A program made the position numbers and the translations under genes. A stretch of DNA of 19,730 bases from Lachnospiraceae bacterium (GTDB lineage: Bacteria; Bacillota; Clostridia; Lachnospirales; Lachnospiraceae): positions 1-19,730 of the forward strand of contig CAAFNG010000092.1 in NCBI GenBank assembly GCA_900764225.1. Direction: 5' to 3'. Shown here in pieces: positions 7,395-15,290 of this stretch (positions are counted from its first letter, which is position 1; each line of letters starts with the position of its first letter). The notes below the pieces were generated by a model. That model did no database searches, was not told the DNA's origin, and saw only the letters and a program-made list of their open reading frames with translations.

Positions 7395-8759
7395 ATGATT
7401 CGAAAGTTACTGATCGCCAACAGAGGCGAGATCGCGGTGCGTATTATCCGTGCCTGCAGGGAAATGGGAATTGCAACGGTGGCTGTTTATTCAGAGGCAG
7501 ATGAGGAAAGCCTTCACACGCAGCTGGCAGATGAAGCGGTCTGCATCGGACCGGGACCTTCCGCGCAGAGTTATCTGAACATGGAACAGATTATCAGTGC
7601 GACAATGGTTTCCGGGGCAGATGCCATTCATCCTGGTTTTGGGTTTCTCTCTGAGAACGCCAGGTTTGCAGAGTTCTGCGAAAAGTGCGGCATCACATTT
7701 GTGGGACCGCCATCGAAGGTTATCCGTATGCTGGGAAACAAGCAGATTGCAAGAAGCACCATGATCGCGGCAGGTGTGCCAGTAATCCCCGGAACCGATG
7801 GCTCAATCGATGATATTGAGACAGGGCTTAAAGAAGCAGAACGGATCGGATATCCGGTAATCATCAAGGCGGCTCTTGGAGGCGGCGGAAAAGGCATGCG
7901 TGTGGCAAACACACCGGAGGAATTTCCGGAAGCTTATGCAACCGCCAGAAAAGAAGCTGAGATTGCTTTTGGTGATGGTACTATGTATATCGAACATTTT
8001 GTGGTAAATCCAAGACATATTGAGTTTCAGATCCTTGCAGATAATCAGGGAAATGTGATCCATCTGGGAGAACGTGACTGTTCGATCCAGAGAAATCATC
8101 AGAAGATGATCGAGGAATCACCAAGTGCAGCTGTTTCTCCGGAACTCAGAGAAAAGATGGGTCGTGCAGCGGTAACAGCGGCAAAAGCAGCAGGCTATGT
8201 CAATGCCGGAACCATCGAGTTTCTTCTTGAGCCGGACGGAAAATTCTGGTTCATGGAGATGAACACCAGAATCCAGGTGGAGCATCCGGTAACAGAGTGG
8301 GTCACAGGAATCGACCTTGTGAAAGAGCAGATAAAGATTGCATCCGGTGAGCCACTTACGATCACCCAAGAGGATGTCCACATTATGGGACATGCGATCG
8401 AGTGCAGGATCAATGCAGAAAATCCCAAAAAGAATTTCCGGCCGTCACCGGGAATCATCAAAGGAGCACATTTTCCGGGAGGAAACGGGATCCGTGTTGA
8501 TACCTGTGTGTACAACGGCTGCAAGATCCCACCGTATTACGATTCCATGCTTGCCAAGCTGATCGTTCATGCAGACAACCGGAAGGAAGCCATTGCACGT
8601 ATGCAGAGTGCGCTTGGTGAGGTGATCATTGACGGAATCGACACCAATATCGACTATCAGTATGAGATTCTGAAAAATGAGGATTACCAGTCAGGAAATT
8701 TTGATACCGGCTTTCTCGCAAGCCATACCATTGCAGGAGTGAAGATCAATGAGAATTAA
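7395..8759 (+). CDS. accC: Biotin carboxylase subunit of acetyl-CoA carboxylase (AccC)
   Basis: AccC uses ATP and bicarbonate to carboxylate the biotin on AccB. The 454-aa protein has the N-terminal [18 protein letters not shown] fold, [10 protein letters not shown] (79-88), the ATP-grasp glycine loop GGGGKGM (162-168), [13 protein letters not shown] (225-237) and the catalytic [10 protein letters not shown] (288-297). AAGGTGA stands before the ATG, 9 nt after fabZ. Its last 11 bases overlap the start of accDA, so translation of the two is probably coupled. Confidence 0.96.
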   Translation: MIRKLLIANRGEIAVRIIRACREMGIATVAVYSEADEESLHTQLADEAVCIGPGPSAQSYLNMEQIISATMVSGADAIHPGFGFLSENARFAEFCEKCGITFVGPPSKVIRMLGNKQIARSTMIAAGVPVIPGTDGSIDDIETGLKEAERIGYPVIIKAALGGGGKGMRVANTPEEFPEAYATARKEAEIAFGDGTMYIEHFVVNPRHIEFQILADNQGNVIHLGERDCSIQRNHQKMIEESPSAAVSPELREKMGRAAVTAAKAAGYVNAGTIEFLLEPDGKFWFMEMNTRIQVEHPVTEWVTGIDLVKEQIKIASGEPLTITQEDVHIMGHAIECRINAENPKKNFRPSPGIIKGAHFPGGNGIRVDTCVYNGCKIPPYYDSMLAKLIVHADNRKEAIARMQSALGEVIIDGIDTNIDYQYEILKNEDYQSGNFDTGFLASHTIAGVKINEN

Positions 8760-10485
8760 GCACATGTTCAAAAAGACTATCATGGATATCCGGGGAGAGG
8801 AACAGGAAAACACACCCGAGGTTCCGGATGGACTGATGCGTAAATGTAATGCCTGCAAGGCAGCAGTTTTTGTAGATGAGGTAAAACGGAATCATTATAT
8901 CTGCCCGCATTGCGGAAATTATTTTCACATGCCGGCCTATAAGCGGATCAAAATGCTTGTGGACAAAAACAGCTTTGAAGAGTGGGATGCCCATATGGAA
9001 GAGAAGAATCCGCTTTCGTATAAGGGCTATGGAGAAAAGCTTCGTGCACTGCGCGAAAAAACAGGACTTGACGAGGCTGTAGTTACAGGAAAGGGCTTCA
9101 TCATGGGAATGCCTGTGGCGTTAGGTGTATGCGACTGCCGTTTTCTGATGTCCAGCATGGGTGAGGTCGTAGGGGAAAAGATCACCCGCGTTTTTGAACG
9201 TGCAACGAAAGAACAGCTTCCGGTGATCCTCTACATCTGTTCCGGGGGTGCCAGAATGCAGGAAGGCCTGGTATCTCTGATGCAGATGGCAAAAACAAGC
9301 ATGGCGCTCAGAAAACACAGTGATGCAGGACTTCTCTATGTACCGGTTCTGACAGATCCTACGACCGGTGGTGTGACAGCAAGCTTTGCCATGCTGGGAG
9401 ATATTATTCTGGCGGAGCCAAAAGCACTGATCGGTTTTGCAGGCCCCAGAGTCATCGAGCAGACCATAGGCCAGAAGCTGCCGAAAGGATTCCAGAGAGC
9501 AGAGTTTCTTCTGGAGCATGGATTTGTTGACAGGATCGTGGAGCGGGAAGATCAGAGGCTTGTTCTGGCAGATATTCTGAAACTGCATCAGCCGGAAGAA
9601 AGCAAAGACCATAAAAACGGACAGTCCAATAAACTGGACAGTAACGATGGAGATGCCGGAATCCGAAAGACAGATATCTGGCCGGAATTTACACCATCCG
9701 ATGAATTTACGCCCTGGGAGCATGTGCAGACGGCCAGAGCCAAAACACGTCCCACGGGGAAAAATTATATCGAAGAAATTTTTGATGATTTTATGGAATT
9801 TCACGGCGACCGTCACTGTGGTGATGACCCGGCTGTGATCGGCGGTGTGGCATTTTTCCATGGAAAACCGGTAACAGTTCTGGCACAGGAAAAAGGCGAA
9901 GGCACAAAGGAAAACATTGCCCGGAATTTCGGTATGGTATCTCCGGAGGGCTACTGGAAATCCCTGCGTCTGATGCAGCAGGCAGAGAAGTTTCACCGTC
10001 CGGTGATCTGTCTTGTGGATACGCCGGGTGCTTTCTGCGGCCTGGAGGCAGAAGAACGGGGACAGGGCGAAGCAATCGCAAAAAATCTCTACACACTGTC
10101 CGGCCTTAAGGTTCCGGTATTGTCCATTGTGATCGGAGAAGGCGGAAGCGGCGGAGCCCTTGCGTTTGCAGTGTCAGATGAAGTATGGATGCTGGAACAT
10201 TCCGTCTATTCTATTTTGTCTCCTGAGGGTTTTGCGTCGATTCTCTGGAAAGACAGTAAAAAAGCAAAAGAGGCTGCAGCTGTGATGAAGCTGCCAGCAG
10301 GTGATCTTCTGGAAATGGGGATGATCGAGCATGTGATTCCCGAAACAGAGCCGGTAAGCCGTGAGAATATGGCAGAGGTTTCGGAATATCTGGAAAAGGG
10401 AATTGCAGATTTTCTCGGGAAATACAGTGGAAAAGCATGCGAAGAGCTTCTGGAACACCGTTATGAACGCTTCCGCAGAATGTAA
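8749..10485 (+). CDS. accDA: Fused acetyl-CoA carboxylase carboxyltransferase beta-alpha (AccD-AccA)
   Basis: The carboxyltransferase moves CO2 from carboxybiotin to acetyl-CoA to give malonyl-CoA. It normally comprises two subunits; here one 578-aa frame holds both. AccD part (about 1-283): zinc ribbon with Cys33, Cys36, Cys52, Cys55, then SGGARMQEG (165-173), TTGGV (205-209) and [10 protein letters not shown] (230-239). A polar, charged linker follows (about 284-318). AccA part (about 319-578): FMEFHGDR (348-355), VDTPGAF (423-429), [10 protein letters not shown] (463-472). The N-terminal coiled helices of many AccA proteins seem short. The ATG at 8749 overlaps the accC stop and has AGGAG 9 nt upstream; ATG 8764 is a less likely start. 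Fusions of this kind are known in some Firmicutes. Confidence 0.95.
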   Translation: MRIKHMFKKTIMDIRGEEQENTPEVPDGLMRKCNACKAAVFVDEVKRNHYICPHCGNYFHMPAYKRIKMLVDKNSFEEWDAHMEEKNPLSYKGYGEKLRALREKTGLDEAVVTGKGFIMGMPVALGVCDCRFLMSSMGEVVGEKITRVFERATKEQLPVILYICSGGARMQEGLVSLMQMAKTSMALRKHSDAGLLYVPVLTDPTTGGVTASFAMLGDIILAEPKALIGFAGPRVIEQTIGQKLPKGFQRAEFLLEHGFVDRIVEREDQRLVLADILKLHQPEESKDHKNGQSNKLDSNDGDAGIRKTDIWPEFTPSDEFTPWEHVQTARAKTRPTGKNYIEEIFDDFMEFHGDRHCGDDPAVIGGVAFFHGKPVTVLAQEKGEGTKENIARNFGMVSPEGYWKSLRLMQQAEKFHRPVICLVDTPGAFCGLEAEERGQGEAIAKNLYTLSGLKVPVLSIVIGEGGSGGALAFAVSDEVWMLEHSVYSILSPEGFASILWKDSKKAKEAAAVMKLPAGDLLEMGMIEHVIPETEPVSRENMAEVSEYLEKGIADFLGKYSGKACEELLEHRYERFRRM

Positions 10486-10488
10486 AAA

Positions 10489-10502
10489 ACGAAACATTTC
10501 GT
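10489..10502. promoter_or_regulatory. Inverted repeat between accDA and fabT
   Basis: ACGAAA-CA-TTTCGT is a perfect 6-bp inverted repeat 4 bp after the accDA stop. It may be an operator or a processing site; no U run follows. Function is inferred from position only. Confidence 0.3.
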
Positions 10503-10527
10503 GTACGGTTATGGATAATATTTCGCA

Positions 10528-10540
10528 CCTGATAAGCAAA
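10528..10540. promoter_or_regulatory. Degenerate FabT-like site upstream of fabT
   Basis: CCTGATAAGCAAA agrees at 10 of 13 positions with the palindrome at 1253-1265. It lies about 100 bp before the fabT start and could allow weak autoregulation. No convincing promoter is visible beside it. Confidence 0.25.
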
Positions 10541-10637
10541 AATCCAGTGGAAAAAATATAGTATTTATGTTACGATGACTTCATACAGAGAATCGGAGAA
10601 GAATAATAGTCTCCGGAGAAACAGGAGCGGGGTAGGA

Positions 10638-11078
10638 GTGGACAATCGGGAAGTTATAAATGACGTGCTGGTGCATCTGTTCAATGAGATCCTCCGGCTG
10701 GAGGAAGAAGCCATCATCACAGATAAATATAAAGATATTTCCAACAATGATATGCACATTATCGAGGCAGTGGGACTTGGCGGGGGAAATATGTCCTCTA
10801 TCGCAGCCAAGCTGAACATTACAGTGGGATCTCTTACGACTTCCATGAACAGTCTTGTGAAGAAAGGCTATGTGAAGAGAGAACGAAGCGAAAAGGATCG
10901 CCGTGTTGTCTTTATCCAGCTTACCAATAAGGGACGTATGGCATATCATCACCATGCGGAATTCCACAGACAGATGACAGATGCAGTGCTTGCAGAGCTG
11001 AACGAAGATGAGGCAGATGTACTTGTGAAGGCACTGGACGGACTGCGTAGATTTTTCAGACAGTATCACGACCAATAA
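10638..11078 (+). CDS. fabT: FabT-type MarR family repressor of fatty acid synthesis
   Basis: This 146-aa MarR protein resembles streptococcal FabT: LFNEILRLEE near the N-terminus, a KDISNNDMHIIEA segment, winged-helix recognition region TVGSLTTSMNSLVKKGY (62-78) and wing RSEKDRRVV (83-91). FabT binds TTTGA...TCAAA palindromes, more tightly with long-chain acyl-ACP, and represses fab genes. I chose GTG 10638 (AGGAG at 10623-10627) because translation then begins MDNREVINDV, like family members; ATG 10575 would add 21 residues and has no ribosome binding site. It is read with the fab operon and is followed by the operon terminator, so repression would be autoregulatory. Its distal place is unlike the streptococcal order, where fabT is near the front. 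Confidence 0.88.
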   Translation: MDNREVINDVLVHLFNEILRLEEEAIITDKYKDISNNDMHIIEAVGLGGGNMSSIAAKLNITVGSLTTSMNSLVKKGYVKRERSEKDRRVVFIQLTNKGRMAYHHHAEFHRQMTDAVLAELNEDEADVLVKALDGLRRFFRQYHDQ

Positions 11079-11083
11079 AAAAT

Positions 11084-11143
11084 AAAAGCATCAGGATCGA
11101 TCGAACCTCAATAGTAAGGCAGCGACCGATCCCGGTGCTTTTT
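11084..11143. terminator. Terminator of the fab operon, probably bidirectional
   Basis: A long imperfect stem, arms about 11084-11103 and 11123-11143, is made of AAAAGCATCAGGATCG and its near complement CGATCCCGGTGCTTTT. It has a T run on the right and A-rich flank on the left. It ends the fab operon and can also end the convergent hicB-like gene. Confidence 0.88.
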
Positions 11144-11161
11144 GTGTTTCAGAGAAATGTT

Positions 11162-11440
11162 TTATTCATCCCATCCATCCTGGAAACGGATATTGACGGA
11201 AATATTGCGGACAACATCGCCTTCTTTCAGATCCAGATCGCTTTCCTCGGAAACAGGAGGAAGCTTGCCCTCGAACTCCATAAGCTCTGTGTAGATCCAG
11301 TCATAGGCAGCTGCATTGGCATTCTCAATGGCATCATCCAGAGTATCACCTTTTGCTTCGCAGCAGGCAAGATCCGGGAAAAAAGCGTTGTATTTTTTGT
11401 CCTCGGTGGGACGGAAAACTGCGGGATATATAAATTTCAT
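11162..11440 (-). CDS. Orphan HicB-like antitoxin-family protein
   Basis: The 92-aa protein has the HicB fold pattern: MKFIYPAVFRPTED, then an FPDLACCEAKGDTLDDAIENA motif (about 21-41) and AAAYDWI, followed by a short acidic tail. Classical HicB neutralises the HicA mRNA interferase encoded next to it. No HicA-sized frame with its GSH-type motif is seen on either strand nearby, so this is an orphan; related solitary HicB-like proteins are common and often have no shown toxin. It also lacks a clear C-terminal DNA-binding domain. AAAGGAA precedes the ATG. It converges on fabT across the shared terminator. Confidence 0.78.
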   Translation of the reverse strand: MKFIYPAVFRPTEDKKYNAFFPDLACCEAKGDTLDDAIENANAAAYDWIYTELMEFEGKLPPVSEESDLDLKEGDVVRNISVNIRFQDGWDE

Positions 11441-11601
11441 AGGTTCAGGTTCCTTTCTTTTCTGGAATGGGATAAGTTTCGGACATTATCAATAACAGGA
11501 TTCTGCCCGGATAAAATTAAGTATATACCAATTTCAGGATGAGGGCAAGACTGCAGGATTCGATATAAGAAGAAATGATAGACATATAAGAGTTATTGTC
11601 C

Positions 11602-11630
11602 TTGTGGGAAAGACAGTCAGATGATATAGT
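11602..11630 (+). promoter_or_regulatory. Putative promoter of the HD-domain gene
   Basis: TTGTGG (11602-11607) and TATAGT (11625-11630) have a 17-bp spacer, and TGA just before the -10 makes an extended -10 element. A leader of about 80 nt would follow. Confidence 0.5.
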
Positions 11631-11687
11631 ATATTAACAGAGTACAAAAAAGATTGCTGTAAACGGAGTAAACAGTGATCATAACGG

Positions 11688-11703
11688 CGGTTCGGTGGAA
11701 CCG
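11688..11703 (+). other. Leader hairpin before the HD-domain gene
   Basis: CGGTTC-GGTG-GAACCG forms a perfect 6-bp stem with a 4-nt loop, ending 3 nt before the GGGAGG ribosome binding site. It may modulate initiation; this is inference from position. Confidence 0.4.
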
Positions 11704-11719
11704 GACGGGAGGCGCGGAT

Positions 11720-12163
11720 ATGATTTATACAGCTTTGACGAAAAAAGCTATGAAGGTGGCATATGAGGCACATCATGGACAGACAGATCGAAGCGGGGTT
11801 CCTTATATTTTTCATCCTTTTTATGTGGCTGAGCAGATGGACGATGAGCTCAGCACCTGTACGGCACTTCTCCATGATGTTGTAGAAGATACGGAAATTT
11901 CTTTTGAGGATCTGGCGAGAGAATTTCCGGAAGAGGTTGTGGAGGCTCTGCATTTTCTCACGAGAGATAAGAGCATGAATTATTTTGACTATATCCGGAA
12001 TCTCCGGAAGAATTTAATTGCAAAAAAAGTGAAGCAGGCTGATCTGCTCCACAATTCTGATGTAACACGTCTCGCTGACTGTGAAAATATATCTGACCGA
12101 CAGATTTCCCGTTTACAGGGAAGATACAGACGGGCACTTGAGATTCTTTCTGAGTCCACGTGA
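11720..12163 (+). CDS. Stand-alone HD-domain protein, probable small (p)ppGpp hydrolase
   Basis: The 147-aa protein matches only the hydrolase half of RelA/SpoT enzymes. Metal and catalytic residues are visible: His32 (IFHPFYVAE), His52-Asp53 (ALLHDVVEDT), the following Glu56-Asp57 pair, and Asp108 in KQADLLHN, which corresponds to the KLADRLHN motif. Synthetase, TGS and ACT domains are absent, so it resembles MESH1-type small alarmone hydrolases that would degrade (p)ppGpp or related nucleotides with Mn2+. The protein is shorter than MESH1 and automatic pipelines often call such genes GTP pyrophosphokinase, which the lack of a synthetase domain contradicts. I chose ATG 11720 for its GGGAGG at 7 nt; an earlier in-frame start at 11675 has no such site. 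Confidence 0.8.
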   Translation: MIYTALTKKAMKVAYEAHHGQTDRSGVPYIFHPFYVAEQMDDELSTCTALLHDVVEDTEISFEDLAREFPEEVVEALHFLTRDKSMNYFDYIRNLRKNLIAKKVKQADLLHNSDVTRLADCENISDRQISRLQGRYRRALEILSEST

Positions 12164-12189
12164 TTTCAGACATCATTGTGGACATTTTT
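12154..12189 (+). terminator. Terminator after the HD-domain gene
   Basis: GTCCAC (12154-12159) pairs with GTGGAC (12178-12183), and inside it TGAT (12161-12164) pairs with ATCA (12172-12175). A run of five T follows (12185-12189). The stem begins within the last codons of the HD gene. Confidence 0.7.
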
Positions 12190-12271
12190 AGCGGAAGCAG
12201 TATGGGTATCTTCCACACATCTCCATGTAGCTTCTAAATGCTTCTTTCAGAAATTCTTTGATTTTTCTCAT
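12188..12271 (-). CDS. Possible 27-aa small protein, divergent from the AraC gene
   Basis: Reading the - strand from 12271 gives MRKIKEFLKEAFRSYMEM followed by CGRYPYCFR and a stop. The start is preceded by GAGGAGG on the - strand (12282-12288 region) at ideal spacing, one of the best ribosome binding sites in the window. A TATAAT -10 (12308-12313) lies upstream, with no clear -35. The N-terminal part would form a basic amphipathic helix, and the tail holds two cysteines (19 and 25) and aromatic residues. No family is recognised. It may be a real small protein, perhaps controlled by the neighbouring regulator, or a chance frame behind a purine-rich stretch. Confidence 0.5.
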   Translation of the reverse strand: MRKIKEFLKEAFRSYMEMCGRYPYCFR

Positions 12272-12385
12272 TTTGTTTTCCTCCTCTTTTCTTTAACTTA
12301 CAAATGCATTATAATAAACCCTTGGTAACATTACGTGCCAAAAATACAGAAAAAGTAGCCAAATCTTGCAGGAGATAAAAAAGAC

Positions 12386-13207
12386 ATGCTTCCAATATAC
12401 GAAGAAAAAAAGAAGGATCTGCATATTCATCTTAAGACATCTGCACATGCTTCGCCCCATCTTCACAACTCTACGGAATTTATTTATATTACCGAGGGGA
12501 GTCTGGAGCTGGGAATGGGACAGGAGCTTTTTCACATGGAAGAGGGAGATTTCGCAGTGATCTTTCCGGATGTGATCCATCACTATCAGGTTTTTTCCCA
12601 GGGAAACAACAAGGCCTGCTATCTTTGGGCGAAGCCTGCACTGAATGGACAGTTTACGGAGATCATACAGAACAGCTGCCCGGAAGACCCGGTGATAAAG
12701 AAAGAAGATGTACATCCGGATATTGTCAATGCAGTCAGCTGCCTGCTGGCAAACCGGAAGGCGAAGGACGATGATTTTGCCGTGGAGCAGGCTTATGTGC
12801 AGATACTGCTGGCCAGAAGCATTCCGCATTTTCAGCTTACAGAGAAGAGCCGTGTGGAAAGCAATGATATTATTTATCAGACAGTGTCCTATATAGCTAG
12901 GCATTTCAAAGAGTCAGTTTCGCTGGAAAGCATGGCCCGGGATCTGGGAATCAGCAAGTTTGCATTGTCCAGAGTTTTTTCCGGAACCTTTCACCGGAAC
13001 TTCAATCAGTTTCTGAATGAGCAGAGACTGAATTATGTGGTCGTTCATCTGGAATGTACAGAGGACAGCATTACGGATATCTGCATGGATGCCGGATTTG
13101 AAAGCCAGAGGACTTTCAACAGGGTATTTCGCGAGCGGTACCGGATGACGCCAAGAGAATACCGGAATTCATATAAAGAAAAATACTTACGAGAGGAATT
13201 AACATGA
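12386..13207 (+). CDS. AraC family transcriptional regulator
   Basis: The 273-aa protein has an N-terminal cupin ligand domain (about 10-90; HNSTEFIYITEGSLEL, EEGDFAVIFPDVIHHYQ) and a C-terminal double helix-turn-helix (about 163-261; SLESMARDLGISKFALSRVF and SITDICMDAGFESQRTFNRVF, ending MTPREYR). Such cupin-AraC proteins usually sense a small metabolite, often a sugar. The ligand here cannot be told. AGGAG stands 11 nt before the ATG. Its stop overlaps the start of the DNA glycosylase gene by four bases (ATGA), so the two are co-translated. The divergent small ORF and the downstream hydrolase-acyltransferase pair are possible targets. Confidence 0.92.
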   Translation: MLPIYEEKKKDLHIHLKTSAHASPHLHNSTEFIYITEGSLELGMGQELFHMEEGDFAVIFPDVIHHYQVFSQGNNKACYLWAKPALNGQFTEIIQNSCPEDPVIKKEDVHPDIVNAVSCLLANRKAKDDDFAVEQAYVQILLARSIPHFQLTEKSRVESNDIIYQTVSYIARHFKESVSLESMARDLGISKFALSRVFSGTFHRNFNQFLNEQRLNYVVVHLECTEDSITDICMDAGFESQRTFNRVFRERYRMTPREYRNSYKEKYLREELT

Positions 13208-14010
13208 TCACAGTAGAGCTGGAACATTTCAGCCTTGACAAAATATGCGATTCCGGACAGTGTTTCCGGATGCAGAAGCTTGGAAACGGACATTTTTCCA
13301 TGGTAGCAGGAGATCAGTATCTGGAAATGCACCAGGAAAAAGGAGTTGTGGATTTTTACTGTTCGCAGGAAGAGTTTGTCTGTTACTGGGTGCGGTATTT
13401 TGACCTGGATACAGATTATGAGGAGTATATGAAGGTCGCCAATCCGCGGGATAAATATTTAAATGCAGCCATAAAAGCAGGCGACGGGATACGGATCCTG
13501 AGGCAGGATCTGTGGGAGATGATCGTCACATTTCTGATATCACAGCAGAATAATATCAAGCGGCTCCGGAAATGTATCGATTCGATTTTCCGCACATATG
13601 GGGAGAAAAAAATCTCTTCAGGAGGCGTGGAATATTATGCTTTTCCGACTGTAACTGCGCTAAGCGGAGCCACAGAGGAGGAACTGCGGGGGTGTGGTAT
13701 GGGCTATCGTGCGAAATATATTGCAGTGACAGCGCGGATGATCGAATCCGGAGAGGTTTCTCTGGAAAAAATTTATGATATGCGTTATCACCGGGCAAAA
13801 AAAGAGCTGTTAAAGCTGTGTGGTGTGGGAGAAAAAGTGGCAGAGTGTATCTGTCTTTTTGCACTGCACCATATGGACGCTTTTCCGGTGGATACCCATA
13901 TTCATCAGGTAATGGCAGCGCATTATAAGAGGGGATTTCCCAACCGGAGATACAAGGGGATGCGTGGGATTATGCAGCAGTATATTTTTTACTATGACTT
14001 GTACTCATAA
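13204..14010 (+). CDS. OGG1-type 8-oxoguanine DNA glycosylase/lyase
   Basis: This 268-aa HhH-GPD base-excision enzyme would remove oxidised guanine and nick the abasic site. It has the N-terminal OGG1 motif SGQCFRM (17-23), SQQNNIKRLRKCIDSI (113-128), the helix-hairpin-helix LCGVGEKVAECICLF with the Schiff-base Lys211, and FPVDTHI with catalytic Asp230. These match Lys249 and Asp268 of human OGG1 in context (GVGxKVADCICL; PVDxH). It belongs to the bacterial OGG1-like group found in Clostridia; some pipelines name it DNA-3-methyladenine glycosylase 2. It starts inside the araC stop codon. Confidence 0.9.
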   Translation: MITVELEHFSLDKICDSGQCFRMQKLGNGHFSMVAGDQYLEMHQEKGVVDFYCSQEEFVCYWVRYFDLDTDYEEYMKVANPRDKYLNAAIKAGDGIRILRQDLWEMIVTFLISQQNNIKRLRKCIDSIFRTYGEKKISSGGVEYYAFPTVTALSGATEEELRGCGMGYRAKYIAVTARMIESGEVSLEKIYDMRYHRAKKELLKLCGVGEKVAECICLFALHHMDAFPVDTHIHQVMAAHYKRGFPNRRYKGMRGIMQQYIFYYDLYS

Positions 14011-14027
14011 GCGGCGGATGCTATCAT
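13999..14027 (+). promoter_or_regulatory. Putative promoter of the hydrolase-acyltransferase unit
   Basis: TTGTAC (13999-14004) and TATCAT (14022-14027) lie 17 bp apart, with TGC before the -10 as an extended -10. Transcription would start near 14034, shortly before the GGAGGTGA at 14053-14060. Confidence 0.55.
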
Positions 14028-14067
14028 AGGTGAAGACATAACAAAACTTCGCGGAGGTGAGAAAAAA

Positions 14068-15282
14068 ATCAGAAAGCATTTACTGAGACTGAGAAGACCA
14101 CACATAAAAAAGAAAGAAAACAGCTATTATATCCTGGGATATAAGGGAACGGAAGTGATCATCCGTACAGATCATGAGATCCTGAAGCGGCTGCATTATG
14201 AACGAACCTGTGTGAAACACATCCGGATCATGGCGAAATATAATACAGAAACAAAATATATATACACAAGAAAAGGAAACAGACGAAGCCGTCAGATCAT
14301 CATTCCGGGAATACCGGAAAAAAATGAAAATACCATGCCGCGTGCTGTAAAAACGGTTCTGCAGGCACTTTCCTACGGAGGGATCGAACTGGAAGCCTCC
14401 AGAAAGCTGGCAGATATCAAGAAGATGGATCCAATGAGGATCTTTTACAAAACCCTGGATGCGGAAGTTTATAATGGAGATTATAAGGTTCCGATCCGGC
14501 TGTTCTTTCCAACAGAGGAGGCCATGGAAAATGGGGCCGCCTCCGGCAAAAAGCCTTCGGTCATTCTGTTTTTTCACGGGGGTGGCTGGGTCACAGAGAG
14601 CGTGGAGAATTACGAACGTGTCTGTGCCAGAATGGCACAGTCCACAGGACAGATCGTGGCGTCTGTGGAATACAGGCTGGCACCGGAGCATCGTTTTCCG
14701 GTGGGATTAATGGACTGCTATGCTGCGGCGAAGGTTTTTTATACGAACCGTTTTCTGCTGAATACAGATCCGGACCGCATCACCATCATGGGTGACAGCG
14801 CAGGTGGCAATCTGGCAGCAGCGGTGTGCATGATGGCCAGGGACAGAGGAGAGTTTTTTCCAAAGAAGCAGATCCTGATCTATCCGGCACTGAATAACTG
14901 TTATACAGAGGCGTCCCCTTTTGAATCTGTGAAGACGAACGGAACAGGCTATCTTCTCACTGCGGAGAAGATGGAGGACTATCTGAAACTTTATGAGAGA
15001 ACGCCGGATGACCGTCAGAATCCGTATTTTGCACCGATCCTTGCCGGAGATTTCCGGAATATGCCGGATACACTGATCCTCACGGCGGAATTCGACCCGC
15101 TGCGTGATGAGGGGGAAGCATTTGGCAGGAAACTTGCGGAAGCAGGCAATTATGTGGAGAAGCACCGTATCGCAGGTGCTTTTCACGGATATTTTGCACT
15201 GGGGATCAAGTTCCTTCATGTGCAGGAAAGCTTCGAATATGTGAATCGTTTTCTTGAGAGAGAGGAAGCAGGAAGAAGGTAA
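14068..15282 (+). CDS. Alpha/beta hydrolase of the HSL/Aes esterase type, with N-terminal extension
   Basis: The core is a hormone-sensitive-lipase-type esterase: oxyanion motif HGGGW, nucleophile Ser in GDSAGGNLAA, acid Asp in EFDPLRDE, and His in AFHGYF (residues 170-174, 244, 343, 373 counting from 14068). The substrate would be a small acyl ester. The start is uncertain. The frame is open from the glycosylase stop, and GGAGGTGA (14053-14060) is the best ribosome binding site in the window, but the codon 7 nt later is ATC (14068). The first canonical in-frame start is GTG 14155 (375 aa), behind a weak AAGGGAA; ATG 14335 would give a standard-length esterase. The 89-residue extension is basic and predicted beta-rich, without a recognised domain. 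It is followed 8 nt later by the acyltransferase gene. Confidence 0.85.
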   Translation: MRKHLLRLRRPHIKKKENSYYILGYKGTEVIIRTDHEILKRLHYERTCVKHIRIMAKYNTETKYIYTRKGNRRSRQIIIPGIPEKNENTMPRAVKTVLQALSYGGIELEASRKLADIKKMDPMRIFYKTLDAEVYNGDYKVPIRLFFPTEEAMENGAASGKKPSVILFFHGGGWVTESVENYERVCARMAQSTGQIVASVEYRLAPEHRFPVGLMDCYAAAKVFYTNRFLLNTDPDRITIMGDSAGGNLAAAVCMMARDRGEFFPKKQILIYPALNNCYTEASPFESVKTNGTGYLLTAEKMEDYLKLYERTPDDRQNPYFAPILAGDFRNMPDTLILTAEFDPLRDEGEAFGRKLAEAGNYVEKHRIAGAFHGYFALGIKFLHVQESFEYVNRFLEREEAGRR

Positions 15283-15290
15283 TTAGTATC

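Noticed and set aside
9121..9996. 291-aa - strand frame
   Set aside because: Shadow of accDA; no start signal and no domain.
11135..11542. 135-aa + strand frame over the hicB-like gene
   Set aside because: Begins inside the fab terminator and is antisense to a gene with a recognised fold.
11441..11719. hicA toxin partner for the HicB-like gene
   Set aside because: Read in all frames; no short protein with HicA-like motif found.
12293..12904. 203-aa - strand frame
   Set aside because: Antisense to the AraC gene and its upstream region, cysteine- and histidine-rich shadow composition, no domain seen.
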